Shown: one piece after another, positions 17,106 to 26,952 of the stretch | How positions within the stretch are numbered: the stretch's first letter is position 1 | Layout of the letters: the number at the start of each line of letters is the position of its first letter | Origin: an uncultured Bacilli bacterium | Lineage (GTDB): Bacteria; Bacillota_I; Bacilli_A; RF39; UBA660 | NCBI GenBank assembly: GCA_934101185.1 | Contig: CAKOQD010000001.1 | Location: 186,001-250,000 of the forward strand | DNA length: 64,000 bases | Reading direction: 5' to 3' | Notes under the pieces: model-generated | Databases searched by the model: none | Told to the model about the DNA's origin: nothing | What the model saw: the letters and a program-made list of their open reading frames with translations, nothing else | Translations under genes and position numbers: made by a program

Positions 17106-19601
17106 TTATTTACCGTGACATTGTTTATACTTGCGTCCACTGCCACACGGACACAATTGATTCCTACCAACTTTATTAACTCTCTTAGTATGACCCTTTT
17201 GAGTATCATCAGTAATATTAGTAGTCTTATTCTTTATTGTTTCTTTTCTTTCAATATTTTGTCTAATCTCTGCTCTTAAAAGATACAAAGTAATAAACTT
17301 ATCAATATTAGAAAGCATTTCATCAAACAACTCAAATCCTTCTTCAGTATAAGCCCTAAGTGGATTATCTTGAGCATATTGTCTTAAAAATATACCTTCT
17401 TTTAAATGAGACATAGTATTGATTTGTTCCATCCAATACTTATCAATAACATTTAAACTAATAACCTTTTCAAACTCATTAGCAATTTCAGATGGAATAT
17501 CCTTAATCTTATCTTCATATTCCTTAACAACAACATCATAAATAGTCTTAATAACACTATCAACATCATTCAAATCAAGAGATTGTTTATTAATACCAGT
17601 TCTAAGTAAATTAGAATTAACATATTCCAATACTTCATCCAAATCACTATCACTTAACTTATCATTTTGATCCAAATGCGCTTCAACAACATCAGCAATA
17701 TGATTATACATAGACTTAAGAACCTCATCATGAATACTATCCTTATCCAAAATTTCATTTCTCTTATTATAAATCATTTCCCTTTGCTTATTCATAACAT
17801 CATCATATTGAAGAACACTCTTTCTCATATCAAAGTTATTACCTTCAACTCTTTTTTGAGCAGACTTAACTGAATTAGAGAAAACCTTACTTCTTATAGC
17901 AAGACCATCATCTACACCCATACTTTCTAGTATATTTTTAATCTTTTCAGAACCAAATCTAGTCATTAAATCATCATCCATAGCTATATAAAATTGTGAA
18001 TAACCAGGATCACCTTGTCTACCAGAACGTCCACGTAATTGGTTATCAATACGACGAGACTCATGCCTTTCAGTACCAATTACACAAAGACCACCAAGTT
18101 CCTTTACGCCTTCACCAAGCTTAATATCCGTACCACGTCCAGCCATATTAGTAGCAATAGTAACAGAACCCTTTTCACCAGCCTTAGCAATAATTTCAGC
18201 TTCACGAGCATGATTCTTAGCATTCAAAACTTCATGAGGAATATTTCTCTTCTTTAACAAATCACTAATTTCCTCACTAACTTCAATAGCAATAGTACCC
18301 ACTAACACAGGTTGCCCAGTCTTATGTCTTTTTTCAATCTCATCAACTATTGCTTTAAACTTAGACTTTTTACTAGCAAAAATTAAATCAGCCATATCAT
18401 CTCTAATAACTTTCTTATTAGTAGGCACACTTATAACATACATATTATAAATATTTCTAAACTCTTCTTCCTCAGTTTTAGCAGTACCAGTCATTCCAGA
18501 AAGCTTTTTATACATTCTAAATAAATTTTGGAACGTAATAGTAGCAAGAGTCTTAGTTTCTTGTTCTATTTCAACGCCTTCCTTAGCTTCAATTGCTTGA
18601 TGAAGACCATCACTAAATGCTCTACCAGGCATTAAACGACCAGTAAATTGATCAACAATTACAATCTTACCATCTTGTACAACATAATCAAAATCCTTCT
18701 TCATTGAATAATTTGCATGAAGTGCTTGATTAATAAAATGTACCAAAGTAGCATTATCCAAATCATATAAATTATTAAGTTTAAAATACTCTTCAGCTTC
18801 CTTTACACCATCATCAGTAAGACTAACTCTTTTTAATTTAGCATCATAAGTATATGATTTATCCTTCTTTAAACGCTTAGCAAACTTATCAGCTTCCAAG
18901 TAAAGATTCTTACTTTCAAGAAATCCCCCAGATATAATAAGAGGAGTCCTAGCCTCATCAATTAAAACAGAATCCACTTCATCAATTATTGCATAATTTA
19001 ATCCTCTTTGAAGTACTCTATCTTCCTTTCTAATAGCCATATTATCTCTTAAATAATCAAATCCAATTTCATTATTAGTAGAATATAAAATATCACAATC
19101 ATACTGAGCTCTTTTTTCCGCAGGATTTAAATCCCTTAAATTAAGACCCACTGTAATACCTAAAAAATTATGAATTTGTCCCATCCATTCTGCATCACGA
19201 GTAGCAAGATATTCATTAACAGTAATAATATGAACACCTTCCCCTCCTAAAGCATTAAGATAAGCAGGAAGTACTGAAGTAAGAGTTTTACCTTCCCCAG
19301 TTTTCATCTCAGCAATATTACCATAATGAAGTGCAAGTCCCCCAATCAATTGAACATGATAAGGTTTTTCACCAATTACTCTAAAACATGCCTCTCTAGC
19401 AGTAGCAAAAGCTTCAACCTTAATATCTTCTAAAGTTTCACCATCACTAAGTCTTTTCTTAAATTCTACAGTTTTATTTTTTAATTCTTCATCACTTAAT
19501 TTTTGATACTCTTCATCAAGTGCTTCGATTTGATTTGCAATTTTCTCAAATCTTCTTAGTTCTTTGTATTCATGATCTATCATCTTTTTTAAAATCGCCA
19601 T
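17106..19601 (-). CDS. secA: Preprotein translocase ATPase SecA
   Basis: An 831-residue motor ATPase that pushes secretory proteins through SecYEG. Walker A is seen in AEMKTGEGKTL (about residues 96-106), DEVDSVLIDEARTPLI carries Walker B, and GRGTDI and QLRGRSGRQGD are the C-terminal helicase motifs. The end is the zinc-binding tail CPCGSGRKYKQCHGK that contacts SecB or lipids. GGAGGGATTAAC precedes the ATG. A single secA with this tail is the housekeeping type. Confidence 0.98.
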   Translation of the reverse strand: MAILKKMIDHEYKELRRFEKIANQIEALDEEYQKLSDEELKNKTVEFKKRLSDGETLEDIKVEAFATAREACFRVIGEKPYHVQLIGGLALHYGNIAEMKTGEGKTLTSVLPAYLNALGGEGVHIITVNEYLATRDAEWMGQIHNFLGITVGLNLRDLNPAEKRAQYDCDILYSTNNEIGFDYLRDNMAIRKEDRVLQRGLNYAIIDEVDSVLIDEARTPLIISGGFLESKNLYLEADKFAKRLKKDKSYTYDAKLKRVSLTDDGVKEAEEYFKLNNLYDLDNATLVHFINQALHANYSMKKDFDYVVQDGKIVIVDQFTGRLMPGRAFSDGLHQAIEAKEGVEIEQETKTLATITFQNLFRMYKKLSGMTGTAKTEEEEFRNIYNMYVISVPTNKKVIRDDMADLIFASKKSKFKAIVDEIEKRHKTGQPVLVGTIAIEVSEEISDLLKKRNIPHEVLNAKNHAREAEIIAKAGEKGSVTIATNMAGRGTDIKLGEGVKELGGLCVIGTERHESRRIDNQLRGRSGRQGDPGYSQFYIAMDDDLMTRFGSEKIKNILESMGVDDGLAIRSKVFSNSVKSAQKRVEGNNFDMRKSVLQYDDVMNKQREMIYNKRNEILDKDSIHDEVLKSMYNHIADVVEAHLDQNDKLSDSDLDEVLEYVNSNLLRTGINKQSLDLNDVDSVIKTIYDVVVKEYEDKIKDIPSEIANEFEKVISLNVIDKYWMEQINTMSHLKEGIFLRQYAQDNPLRAYTEEGFELFDEMLSNIDKFITLYLLRAEIRQNIERKETIKNKTTNITDDTQKGHTKRVNKVGRNQLCPCGSGRKYKQCHGK

Positions 19602-19694
19602 GTTAATCCCTCCAACAAATATTTTACAACAAATAAAAAAAAAAAGAAAGCATTTGCCCTATTTTTCGTATATTTAAGCAATTTTTCTTAAATA

Positions 19695-20219
19695 TTAAAA
19701 ATATTTATCAAACAATTCTTTCACAAAAACCTTATACTCTATATCAGAATTCTCTTCAACCTCAAGCGAACAAATCGGAGGAAACATCACACACCACCAA
19801 TTATCACCCATTCCACTTCCAAGTTTTATAACAAGAGATTCATAATTTCCACTTTCATACTTTACACCCTTATATTCTTTTTCAGGAAAATAATTACTAC
19901 CATAATTAATTGAAAGCTTATCACTATATGCATTATCAACTAGATAAGAAGATATCATAGAATCATACTTATTTAGATTATCCTTAATTATAGAACGAGA
20001 CTCATTTAAAGAAGAGCTATTACTAAGATCTTCCTCAATTACAGGTTCAATAAGTTTTTTAACTTTAATCTTAATATATTGATCATCAAAACTATCACTA
20101 TTTGCAATAATTCTAATCCTAATAGATTCATCTGGTATAACATAATAATTAGAATCATATTTATCAATATAAATAACAAGAATTAAAAACAAAATAAATA
20201 TAATAAAAAACCTTTTCAT
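19695..20219 (-). CDS. spoIIR: Stage II sporulation protein R
   Basis: A 174-residue secreted signalling protein. In B. subtilis it is made in the forespore and triggers SpoIIGA to process pro-sigma-E in the mother cell. Seen here: an N-terminal signal anchor (about residues 3-18), the conserved IRIRIIANSDSFDDQYIKIKVK, and the C-terminal NYFPEKEYKGVKYESGNYES and GDNWWCVMFPPIC. The ATG at 20219 has AGGTGATATTT upstream. The prfA-prmC-spoIIR order is the same in B. subtilis. Confidence 0.93.
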   Translation of the reverse strand: MKRFFIIFILFLILVIYIDKYDSNYYVIPDESIRIRIIANSDSFDDQYIKIKVKKLIEPVIEEDLSNSSSLNESRSIIKDNLNKYDSMISSYLVDNAYSDKLSINYGSNYFPEKEYKGVKYESGNYESLVIKLGSGMGDNWWCVMFPPICSLEVEENSDIEYKVFVKELFDKYF

Positions 20220-20259
20220 AAATATCACCTATAAACATAATGATACAAACTAAAAAGAT

Positions 20260-21072
20260 TTATTCATTTATTATAAAAATATACCTATTAAATCCATTTA
20301 AATCATTCTTTTTAATAACTTTAGCATCAGGAAAATAACTAAGAGCCATTTCTTCAATTAAATCATTCTGATCTTCACCCGTCTCAAAACAAATAATATT
20401 TTTATCATTAACAATCCTTTTTATATCACTAAAAATCCTACGATAAAACAAAAGCCCATCATCCCCACCAAACAAAGCAAGATGAGGCTCATATTTTAAA
20501 ACATTCTCTGAAACACATAAAGAATCATTCCTAATATATGGAGGATTACTTATAATAACATCAAACTTATCATCAATCGAAGAATACAAATCAGTATGAA
20601 CAAATCTAACCAAAGACTTCTTATCATTACTTTTAGCAACCCTAAGAGCCTTACGAGATATATCAGTAGCAAAAACAGTATACTTACAACTAAGCTCAGC
20701 CAAAGTAATTGCAATAACACCACTACCAGTACCAATATCAAGTATTTTAACATCCGATGAAAAATACTCATCAATAAGATCCTTAACATCACTAACCAAA
20801 TATTCAGTCTCAACTCTAGGAATCAAAGTATTCTTATTGACATCAAACCATCTATTATAAAAATAAGCTTTACCCGAGATATATTGAATAGGAACACCAC
20901 GAACTAATCTTTTTACAACATATAAATATTTAACATAATCACAAAAAGATAACTCCTTATCCAAAGACAAAGAAACATCAATCAAAGATAAAGACAAAAC
21001 TTGCCCTAAAGCAAGTTTCTTCTTTTCTATATCAATTCCATCATGTCTTTTCAAAACATCATTAATCTTCAT
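20260..21072 (-). CDS. prmC: Release factor glutamine methyltransferase
   Basis: A 270-residue enzyme that methylates the Gln of the GGQ motif in RF1 and RF2. The SAM motif DIGTGSGVIAI and the catalytic NPPY (SNPPYIRND) are present, with an N-terminal helical domain. The ATG at 21072 overlaps the end of prfA by 11 bases, and GAGGAAG lies about 12 bases upstream; the open frame extends to 21102 without support. It is paired with its substrate gene prfA, the usual arrangement. Confidence 0.95.
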   Translation of the reverse strand: MKINDVLKRHDGIDIEKKKLALGQVLSLSLIDVSLSLDKELSFCDYVKYLYVVKRLVRGVPIQYISGKAYFYNRWFDVNKNTLIPRVETEYLVSDVKDLIDEYFSSDVKILDIGTGSGVIAITLAELSCKYTVFATDISRKALRVAKSNDKKSLVRFVHTDLYSSIDDKFDVIISNPPYIRNDSLCVSENVLKYEPHLALFGGDDGLLFYRRIFSDIKRIVNDKNIICFETGEDQNDLIEEMALSYFPDAKVIKKNDLNGFNRYIFIINE

Positions 21073-22123
21073 CTTGAGCCAACTTCCTCTTTTGATCCTC
21101 ATTAATTAAAGCCTCAACAACATCACCAAGGTCCCCTTCCATAATTCTATCAAGCTTATTAAGAGTAAGACCTATTCTATGATCAGTAACCCTATTTTGA
21201 GGATAATTATAAGTCCTAATCTTTTCAGATCTATCCCCAGTTCCTATTTTACTCCTTCTAGCATTACCTTGTTCTTCCTCTTGCTTTCTAATTGTTTCTT
21301 CATAAATCTTAGCCTTTAATATTTGTAAAGCCTTTTCTTTATTTTGCAATTGACTTCTTTCATTCTGACAAGTAACAACAATACCAGTAGGCAAATGAGT
21401 CATCCTAACAGCACTATCAGTAGTATTAACACTTTGTCCACCAGCACCACCACTTCGATATACATCAACCTTTATATCAGAATCTTTAACCTCTATTTCT
21501 AAATCCTCCTGCTCAGGCATAACCACCACAGTAGCAGTACTAGTATGAACCCTTCCCTGAGACTCAGTAACAGGAATCCTTTGCACTCTATGAGCACCAC
21601 TCTCATACTTAAGCTTTGAATAAGCACCATCGCCCTTAATCATAAACTCAATTTGAGAAAAACCTCCATTCGTACCATCTTCTGCATTTAAAACCTCTAT
21701 TTTATAACCAAGCGAATCAGCATACTTTTGATACATACGGAAAAGATCACCCGCAAAAATATTTGCTTCATCTCCACCAGCAGCACCACGTATTTCCATT
21801 ATAACATTCTTACTGTCATTTTCATCCTTTGGTAAAAGAAGTATCTCAAGTTTACCTTCAAGTTCTTCCTTTTCTTTATATAAACCTTCAAGTTCTTCTT
21901 TTGCCATATCTTTAAGCTCACTATCTTTAAGCAATTCTTCATCATCACTAATACCAGTAAGAACATCCTTATATCTACGATAAAAAGTAACAACTTCCTC
22001 TAAAGAACTATGTTCCTTAGATAACTTAGTAAGCATATTAATATCAGATATAACCTCAGGCTTAACAAGCTCTAAATCAAGTTCCTCATACTTTTTTAAT
22101 ATATTTTCCAATCTATCTATCAT
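21062..22123 (-). CDS. prfA: Peptide chain release factor 1
   Basis: A 353-residue RF1 that reads UAA and UAG. The stop-recognition PVT motif (VQRIPVTESQGR) and the catalytic GGQ (SGGAGGQSVNTTDSAVR) are clear, and the N-terminal helical domain is full length. The start ATG is preceded by GGTGATAT. With prfB also in the window, both class I factors are present and the standard code is used. Confidence 0.97.
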   Translation of the reverse strand: MIDRLENILKKYEELDLELVKPEVISDINMLTKLSKEHSSLEEVVTFYRRYKDVLTGISDDEELLKDSELKDMAKEELEGLYKEKEELEGKLEILLLPKDENDSKNVIMEIRGAAGGDEANIFAGDLFRMYQKYADSLGYKIEVLNAEDGTNGGFSQIEFMIKGDGAYSKLKYESGAHRVQRIPVTESQGRVHTSTATVVVMPEQEDLEIEVKDSDIKVDVYRSGGAGGQSVNTTDSAVRMTHLPTGIVVTCQNERSQLQNKEKALQILKAKIYEETIRKQEEEQGNARRSKIGTGDRSEKIRTYNYPQNRVTDHRIGLTLNKLDRIMEGDLGDVVEALINEDQKRKLAQDED

Positions 22124-22137
22124 TATATCACCACTAA

Positions 22138-22575
22138 TTATTGTTCATTATCCAAATCTTCTTCATCAACAATTACAAGATTCTTATAATCCTCAGTAAT
22201 ATCAGATATATCATCATCTGTTTCTTCATCAAACACATCATCTTCTTCATAAGATTCATAATCATCATATAAATCATCAGAATCCTCATCATCATATAAA
22301 TCAAAATCTTCATCCAATAAAACATTAGATTTATGATTCTTTCTAAGATCCCAAGTACCATCCTCTAATAAAATAAACCTTTTATCATTAGACATCGAAG
22401 TATAAAAATCTCCAATTTTACTTTCATAAGTCGAAGAAGACAACTCTAATAAATCAACAATTTTCTTAAATAAAACTGCAGTATTCAAATTACTCTCTTC
22501 ATTAAGTAACAAATCAGCAATATCATTATAAGACATAACCTCTAATTCTTCTTTACTTAGTTTATTCACTTTCAT
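22138..22575 (-). CDS. rpoE: RNA polymerase delta subunit
   Basis: A 145-residue protein with an N-terminal HARE-HTH fold (about residues 1-70; ELEVMSYNDIADLLL, FYTSMSNDKRFILLEDGTWDLR) and a very acidic C-terminal tail (about 85-145, mostly Asp and Glu). Delta is specific to Firmicutes; it promotes RNA polymerase recycling and promoter selectivity. The ATG at 22575 with AAAGGATG upstream is preferred to a frame starting at 22626. Confidence 0.92.
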   Translation of the reverse strand: MKVNKLSKEELEVMSYNDIADLLLNEESNLNTAVLFKKIVDLLELSSSTYESKIGDFYTSMSNDKRFILLEDGTWDLRKNHKSNVLLDEDFDLYDDEDSDDLYDDYESYEEDDVFDEETDDDISDITEDYKNLVIVDEEDLDNEQ

Positions 22576-22660
22576 ATCGATACATCCTTTCAAATTATTA
22601 TTCAAAATATTATATGTATTTAACACTCATGTGCATCCACTACATATTTATACATTAAAA

Positions 22661-23011
22661 TTAATTATTTTGCAAGCATTTTTTACAAGTTTTATACATA
22701 ATTAATAAATTATACAATTTTTCATCAATCAAATACTCAATTTCTATTCTATTATTATCACAAGAATAACTTTTCAACACTATATTGTTAATAAAACATC
22801 CATCAAACTCTTTTAAACTAACATTCATCTCACACTTTTCAAAATCAATAGTTATAACAGAAGAAATATCTTCCTTTATTAATAATTTCTTGTTAATATC
22901 ATAATCAATTTTCAAAGAATCCTTAAAACAACTAATAACACCATCAGAAATTATACCAACAGTACTTATTTTATAATCATTTACACATATATATACATTA
23001 ATTTTATCCAT
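22661..23011 (-). CDS. Hypothetical small soluble protein, possibly DUF1934/YwiB-like
   Basis: A 116-residue protein with alternating beta-type segments and no membrane span. YwiB (DUF1934) is a beta-barrel protein of similar size encoded close to rpoE in B. subtilis, and the pattern here (short strands, position directly upstream of rpoE) is compatible, but I see no decisive motif. Two Cys lie near the C-terminus (CKKC). Divergent from the PBP gene at 23110. Confidence 0.45.
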   Translation of the reverse strand: MDKINVYICVNDYKISTVGIISDGVISCFKDSLKIDYDINKKLLIKEDISSVITIDFEKCEMNVSLKEFDGCFINNIVLKSYSCDNNRIEIEYLIDEKLYNLLIMYKTCKKCLQNN

Positions 23012-23109
23012 AAAAACCTCTTTTCGATAAGATTATAATATTAATTTGTTAAAAAGTACATATTTTTCATAGATTTTTTCAAACTATTAAAGAGAAAATA
23101 GGTGAAAAA

Positions 23110-25065
23110 ATGAAAAAAATAGCTAAAATAACATTAAAAATATTTATATATATTATTCTATTCTTTGTAATATGTAACATATTCGGATACATATACGCCC
23201 TTATAACACCAAAACTAGACATAAAAAGTGCAAACAAATTCTACCTATATGATAATAAACAACAACTAGTATTCCAAGGAAATGGTAATGAAGAATGGAT
23301 AAACTTAAATGAAATGGGAACATATATAAAAGAAGCAACAATATCAGTCGAAGATAAAAACTTTTATAAACATAAAGGATTTGACTATCTAAGAATAACA
23401 AAAGCCATGTTAGAAAACATAAAACAAAAACAAATAGTTCAAGGAGCATCCACTATAACACAACAATATGCAAAAAATCTATTTCTAGACTTCTCAAAAA
23501 GTTGGAAAAGAAAATGGAAAGAAATGTGGATAACATTCGAACTAGAAACCCATTATACAAAAGATGAAATACTCGAAGGCTACTTAAACACTATTAACTA
23601 TGGACACGGAATGTATGGAGTAGCAAACGCTAGCAAATACTACTTTGATAAAGACGTAAAAGACTTAACATTAGCACAAGCAGCAATGCTGGCAGGAATA
23701 CCAAACTCACCAGCAAACTACTCACCAAAAGACAACTTTGAAAAATCAAAAACAAGACAAGAACTAGTATTAGAAAGAATGTATAAAAATAAATACATAT
23801 CAAAAGAAGAATATCAAAGAGCCAAAAATGAAAAAATAGAAATATCCAAAAACAACAATAAAGACAATTTAACATCCCTACTATATTACTATGATGCAAC
23901 CATGGAAGAACTATATAATCTAAAAGAAATACCAAAAAGCTACTTGGAAACAAAAGGAATAAAAATATACACATCACTAGATACAAATGCCCAAAAAGCA
24001 CTCGAAGAATCAAATACAAAAATAACCGAAAAAAACTCTCAAACAGCAAAAGTCATGATGGACTCAAAAACCGGCGGAGTACTAGGATTAATCGGAGGAA
24101 TTGACTATGGCTACTCACAATACAATCGTGCAACACAAGCAAAAAGACAACCAGGTTCAACAGTAAAACCATTCTTATACTATAGAGCAATAGAAAAAGG
24201 ATTTACTTCAACAACAAAATTCTTAAGTAATGAAACAACATTCAACTTCGACAATAACAAAACTTATTCTCCAAAAAACTATGGTAATATATATGCAGGA
24301 AAAGAAATAACTCTAGCAGCGGCACTAGCATATTCTGACAACATATTCGCAGTAAAAACACACCTTTTCCTAGGACAAGACGAATTAGTAGAAACACTCA
24401 AAAAAGTAGGAATAGAAGAACAAATAAAAGAACTACCATCCATTCCATTAGGAACATTCGAAACCAGTCCCCTAAGTCTAGCAACAGCATACTCAACCCT
24501 TGCAAATGAAGGCAAAAAAATAACAGCACACTTCATAGAAAAAATCGAAGATATAAATGGCAATGTTTTATATGAAAAAAAATACAAAGAAGAACAAATT
24601 CTAGATTCTGCAATCACATTCATAATAAGTGAACTATTAACAGGATCATACGACAAAGAATTAATAGACTACACTTATCCAACTTGTTATAGTATGATAC
24701 CAGATCTAACAAAAAAATACGCTTTAAAAAGTGGAAGTACTGATACAGATTCGTGGATAATAGGATACACAAAAGACTACGTACTAGTATCTTGGACTGG
24801 ATATGACGACAACAAAAACATAGAAAACAAAATAGTAGCAGACAATAAAAAATCATGGTCATATGCCATGGAAACATACTTAAAAGACAAAGAAAGCACA
24901 TGGTATAAAATACCAAAAACAGTAATCGGAGTTCTAGTAGACCCCATAACTGGAGAACCTGCAGATCAAAACAGCAAACACAAAAAAATATTGTACTATA
25001 TAAATGGTACAGAACCAAAAGGAGAAACCTATGATAAGAAAGAAAATGAAGAAAAACGCGATTGA
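23110..25065 (+). CDS. Class A penicillin-binding protein (glycosyltransferase-transpeptidase)
   Basis: A 651-residue bifunctional peptidoglycan synthase. N-terminal membrane anchor (about residues 5-33), then a GT51 glycosyltransferase domain with SVEDKNFYKHKGFD, GASTITQQYAKNL and EGYLNTINYG. The transpeptidase domain has SxxK in PGSTVKPF (about 352-359), SDN in AYSDNIFA, and KSGS (about 537-540) in place of the more common KTG. It polymerises glycan and cross-links peptides. It is one of the few plus-strand genes here and ends in TGA overlapping the next small ORF. Confidence 0.95.
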   Translation: MKKIAKITLKIFIYIILFFVICNIFGYIYALITPKLDIKSANKFYLYDNKQQLVFQGNGNEEWINLNEMGTYIKEATISVEDKNFYKHKGFDYLRITKAMLENIKQKQIVQGASTITQQYAKNLFLDFSKSWKRKWKEMWITFELETHYTKDEILEGYLNTINYGHGMYGVANASKYYFDKDVKDLTLAQAAMLAGIPNSPANYSPKDNFEKSKTRQELVLERMYKNKYISKEEYQRAKNEKIEISKNNNKDNLTSLLYYYDATMEELYNLKEIPKSYLETKGIKIYTSLDTNAQKALEESNTKITEKNSQTAKVMMDSKTGGVLGLIGGIDYGYSQYNRATQAKRQPGSTVKPFLYYRAIEKGFTSTTKFLSNETTFNFDNNKTYSPKNYGNIYAGKEITLAAALAYSDNIFAVKTHLFLGQDELVETLKKVGIEEQIKELPSIPLGTFETSPLSLATAYSTLANEGKKITAHFIEKIEDINGNVLYEKKYKEEQILDSAITFIISELLTGSYDKELIDYTYPTCYSMIPDLTKKYALKSGSTDTDSWIIGYTKDYVLVSWTGYDDNKNIENKIVADNKKSWSYAMETYLKDKESTWYKIPKTVIGVLVDPITGEPADQNSKHKKILYYINGTEPKGETYDKKENEEKRD

Positions 25066-25222
25066 TATCAATCAAGAATATTTATATTATTTAATGAATG
25101 ATTTAGGACTATTAAACGAAAGCGAACTATATGATGCAAACATAACTAGCGAAGAATGGGAAAATCCAACTGAACAAACCCTAGATCGCCTTGAAATCTA
25201 TAGACAAAAAAGAAAAAAATAA
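25031..25222 (+). CDS. Small hypothetical protein overlapping the PBP gene end
   Basis: A 63-residue charged protein (MIRKKMKKNAIDINQEYLYYL..., ending LEIYRQKRKK). The ATG at 25031 is preceded by AAAAGGAG with six bases spacing, inside the last codons of the penicillin-binding protein gene in another frame, so coupled translation is likely. No membrane span or known motif. The terminator that follows closes both genes. Reality is supported by the ribosome binding site and the arrangement; function unknown. Confidence 0.6.
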   Translation: MIRKKMKKNAIDINQEYLYYLMNDLGLLNESELYDANITSEEWENPTEQTLDRLEIYRQKRKK

Positions 25223-25240
25223 TCAAACCGATTATTTTTT
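25213..25240. terminator. Bidirectional terminator between the PBP operon and pduL
   Basis: AAAAATAATC and GATTATTTTT form a stem with A and T runs on both sides, overlapping the stop codons of the convergent genes. Confidence 0.8.
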
Positions 25241-25798
25241 TATATTATCAATTATTTCAACAAGATCTCCATTCTTAAGCATAAATGCATTAGCATCATC
25301 CCTATCCAAATGAAGTTCAAAATATCCATTATCAATCTCTTTAATATGAACATCACCAAGAATACCAGGTTTTACCCCATCAACCTTAACACTATATAAA
25401 TCATCAAGTAACCCAAACTTAACTCTGTCCTCATGAGAAATATGAATATGACGTGTGGCAATAATACAACAATCTCGAATTATTTCTCCTTTTTCTCCCA
25501 CTATTGTAATATATTCACCACAAGAAACATTCCCAGAACTTCTTACCTCTGGAGAAATCCCAAAAAAGTAAGCATCAGTTTTACTAATTTCAACCTGAGT
25601 ATAATCTCTACAAGGTCCAAGAACAGCAACATCACAAATAACACCTTTATCAGTCTTCAAACAAACCCTTTTATTAGACTTATACTCACCAACTTGAGAA
25701 AGTTCTTTTTCACATTCCATTTCTGTATCAAATAACAACTCATAATCAAACCTTGACAAATGAACATGTCTATTCGAAACACCTACTTTAACTTTCAA
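25232..25798 (-). CDS. pduL: Phosphate propanoyl/acetyltransferase (PduL-type phosphotransacetylase)
   Basis: A 188-residue PduL-family enzyme that interconverts acyl-CoA and acyl-phosphate. Two similar beta-barrel halves carry the metal-binding SNRHVHLS (about residues 8-15) and ATRHIHIS (about 113-120), and ELHLDRDDANA near the C-terminus gives a further His. No microcompartment genes or encapsulation-type N-terminal extension are present, so it probably serves fermentative acetyl-phosphate and ATP formation. An acetate kinase gene is not in the window. Confidence 0.92.
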   Translation of the reverse strand: MKVKVGVSNRHVHLSRFDYELLFDTEMECEKELSQVGEYKSNKRVCLKTDKGVICDVAVLGPCRDYTQVEISKTDAYFFGISPEVRSSGNVSCGEYITIVGEKGEIIRDCCIIATRHIHISHEDRVKFGLLDDLYSVKVDGVKPGILGDVHIKEIDNGYFELHLDRDDANAFMLKNGDLVEIIDNIKK

Positions 25799-25802
25799 AA
25801 TA

Positions 25803-26867
25803 TCATCTCCTAATTAATAAAAACACTATCAAAATAACAAATATAATAACAATCAAAACAAATATTTTTAACATTTCTGCAGAAGCAACATCATCCAATT
25901 TTCTAACCAACTTCTTTACATTTTTTTTATCATATAAAAGTTGATCATCCTTTTGCATCTCATTTATATTTTTATCAACATTATCAGTAAATTCAACCGG
26001 CATATCGTTAATTTCTAAAGTATCACCGTTAGAAGACACATTTACATACTTATTATTCTCATTAGTAGAAGACAATGTTTCAGCATCATTTGCATAAAGC
26101 ATAACAATTTCATAAATAGCCTTGCTATCAAAAGCTTCTTCACTAGTGTATTCAAAAACAACCTTAGGAATCTTTTCACTAACATTATATCCCTTATAAA
26201 ATAATTCAATAGAACGTTGTGAAGGATTACCATTTATTCTAATATTAAAAGTTTGATCATCTCTTTGATTACTTTTATAAAAATTAACATAATTTCTAAG
26301 GTCTGCAACTGAAGGATTTACAATTCTTTTAACATTATTCAAAGCTTCTTCATTAATTTTCTCTAATTGATTTTCATAAGTAAGAGTAGATTGAACAAAT
26401 TTATCACCGAATTCTTGACCAACTTCCTTTTCTTTTTTCAAAGATTGATTAACATTATCAAGTTTATTATTTTCACTACTCAAATTGTTTATATAAGTCT
26501 GTCGCTTTGCCTGTGTATCATTTTCTTCATGTTGTTCTAAAGTATTAGCATTCAAATCAATTTTTCTATCATGTAAATTACTTTCAATATTCATAGAAGC
26601 CTGTTTTAATAACTCTTCACGTAATCTCACTTTTTTTCTATCATCAACTAAATTTTTTAAATCATTCAAAATAGTATCATAATAATCCTGAACATTTTTA
26701 GGCATTTCATACATATTATCAATAGTAAGCAACTTATCCAATGCTTCCTCCGGTGTATACTTATTGTCTGCAATATCTCTAATGATAGGATATGTACTCT
26801 TTTCAGGATCAAACAATTCCTTAAAATAAGATAGTTTTTTTTGAATTTCACTTATACTGTAAGCCAT
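25803..26867 (-). CDS. Tail-anchored coiled-coil protein of unknown function
   Basis: A 354-residue protein, mostly hydrophilic and predicted helical, with a Lys- and Glu-rich middle (about residues 60-180) and a single C-terminal membrane span (about 330-352, LKIFVLIVIIFVILIVFLLI) followed by RR. No signal peptide, so the N-terminus should stay in the cytoplasm. The ATG at 26867 (MAYSISEIQKKLSYF) has AGAGGTG upstream. It lies just before pduL and divergent from gerQ. I do not recognise the family. Confidence 0.6.
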   Translation of the reverse strand: MAYSISEIQKKLSYFKELFDPEKSTYPIIRDIADNKYTPEEALDKLLTIDNMYEMPKNVQDYYDTILNDLKNLVDDRKKVRLREELLKQASMNIESNLHDRKIDLNANTLEQHEENDTQAKRQTYINNLSSENNKLDNVNQSLKKEKEVGQEFGDKFVQSTLTYENQLEKINEEALNNVKRIVNPSVADLRNYVNFYKSNQRDDQTFNIRINGNPSQRSIELFYKGYNVSEKIPKVVFEYTSEEAFDSKAIYEIVMLYANDAETLSSTNENNKYVNVSSNGDTLEINDMPVEFTDNVDKNINEMQKDDQLLYDKKNVKKLVRKLDDVASAEMLKIFVLIVIIFVILIVFLLIRR

Positions 26868-26952
26868 ACATAACACCTCTATAATAAGTATAACATAAAC
26901 AAAAATAAAGTACTATATAAAAAAATAAAACATACAATTAAGTGGTGATAAA

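Noticed and set aside
26911..26940. SigE-like promoter before gerQ (CATACAATT as -10)
   Set aside because: The start point would fall inside the gerQ ribosome binding site, leaving almost no leader; the -35 is also poor.
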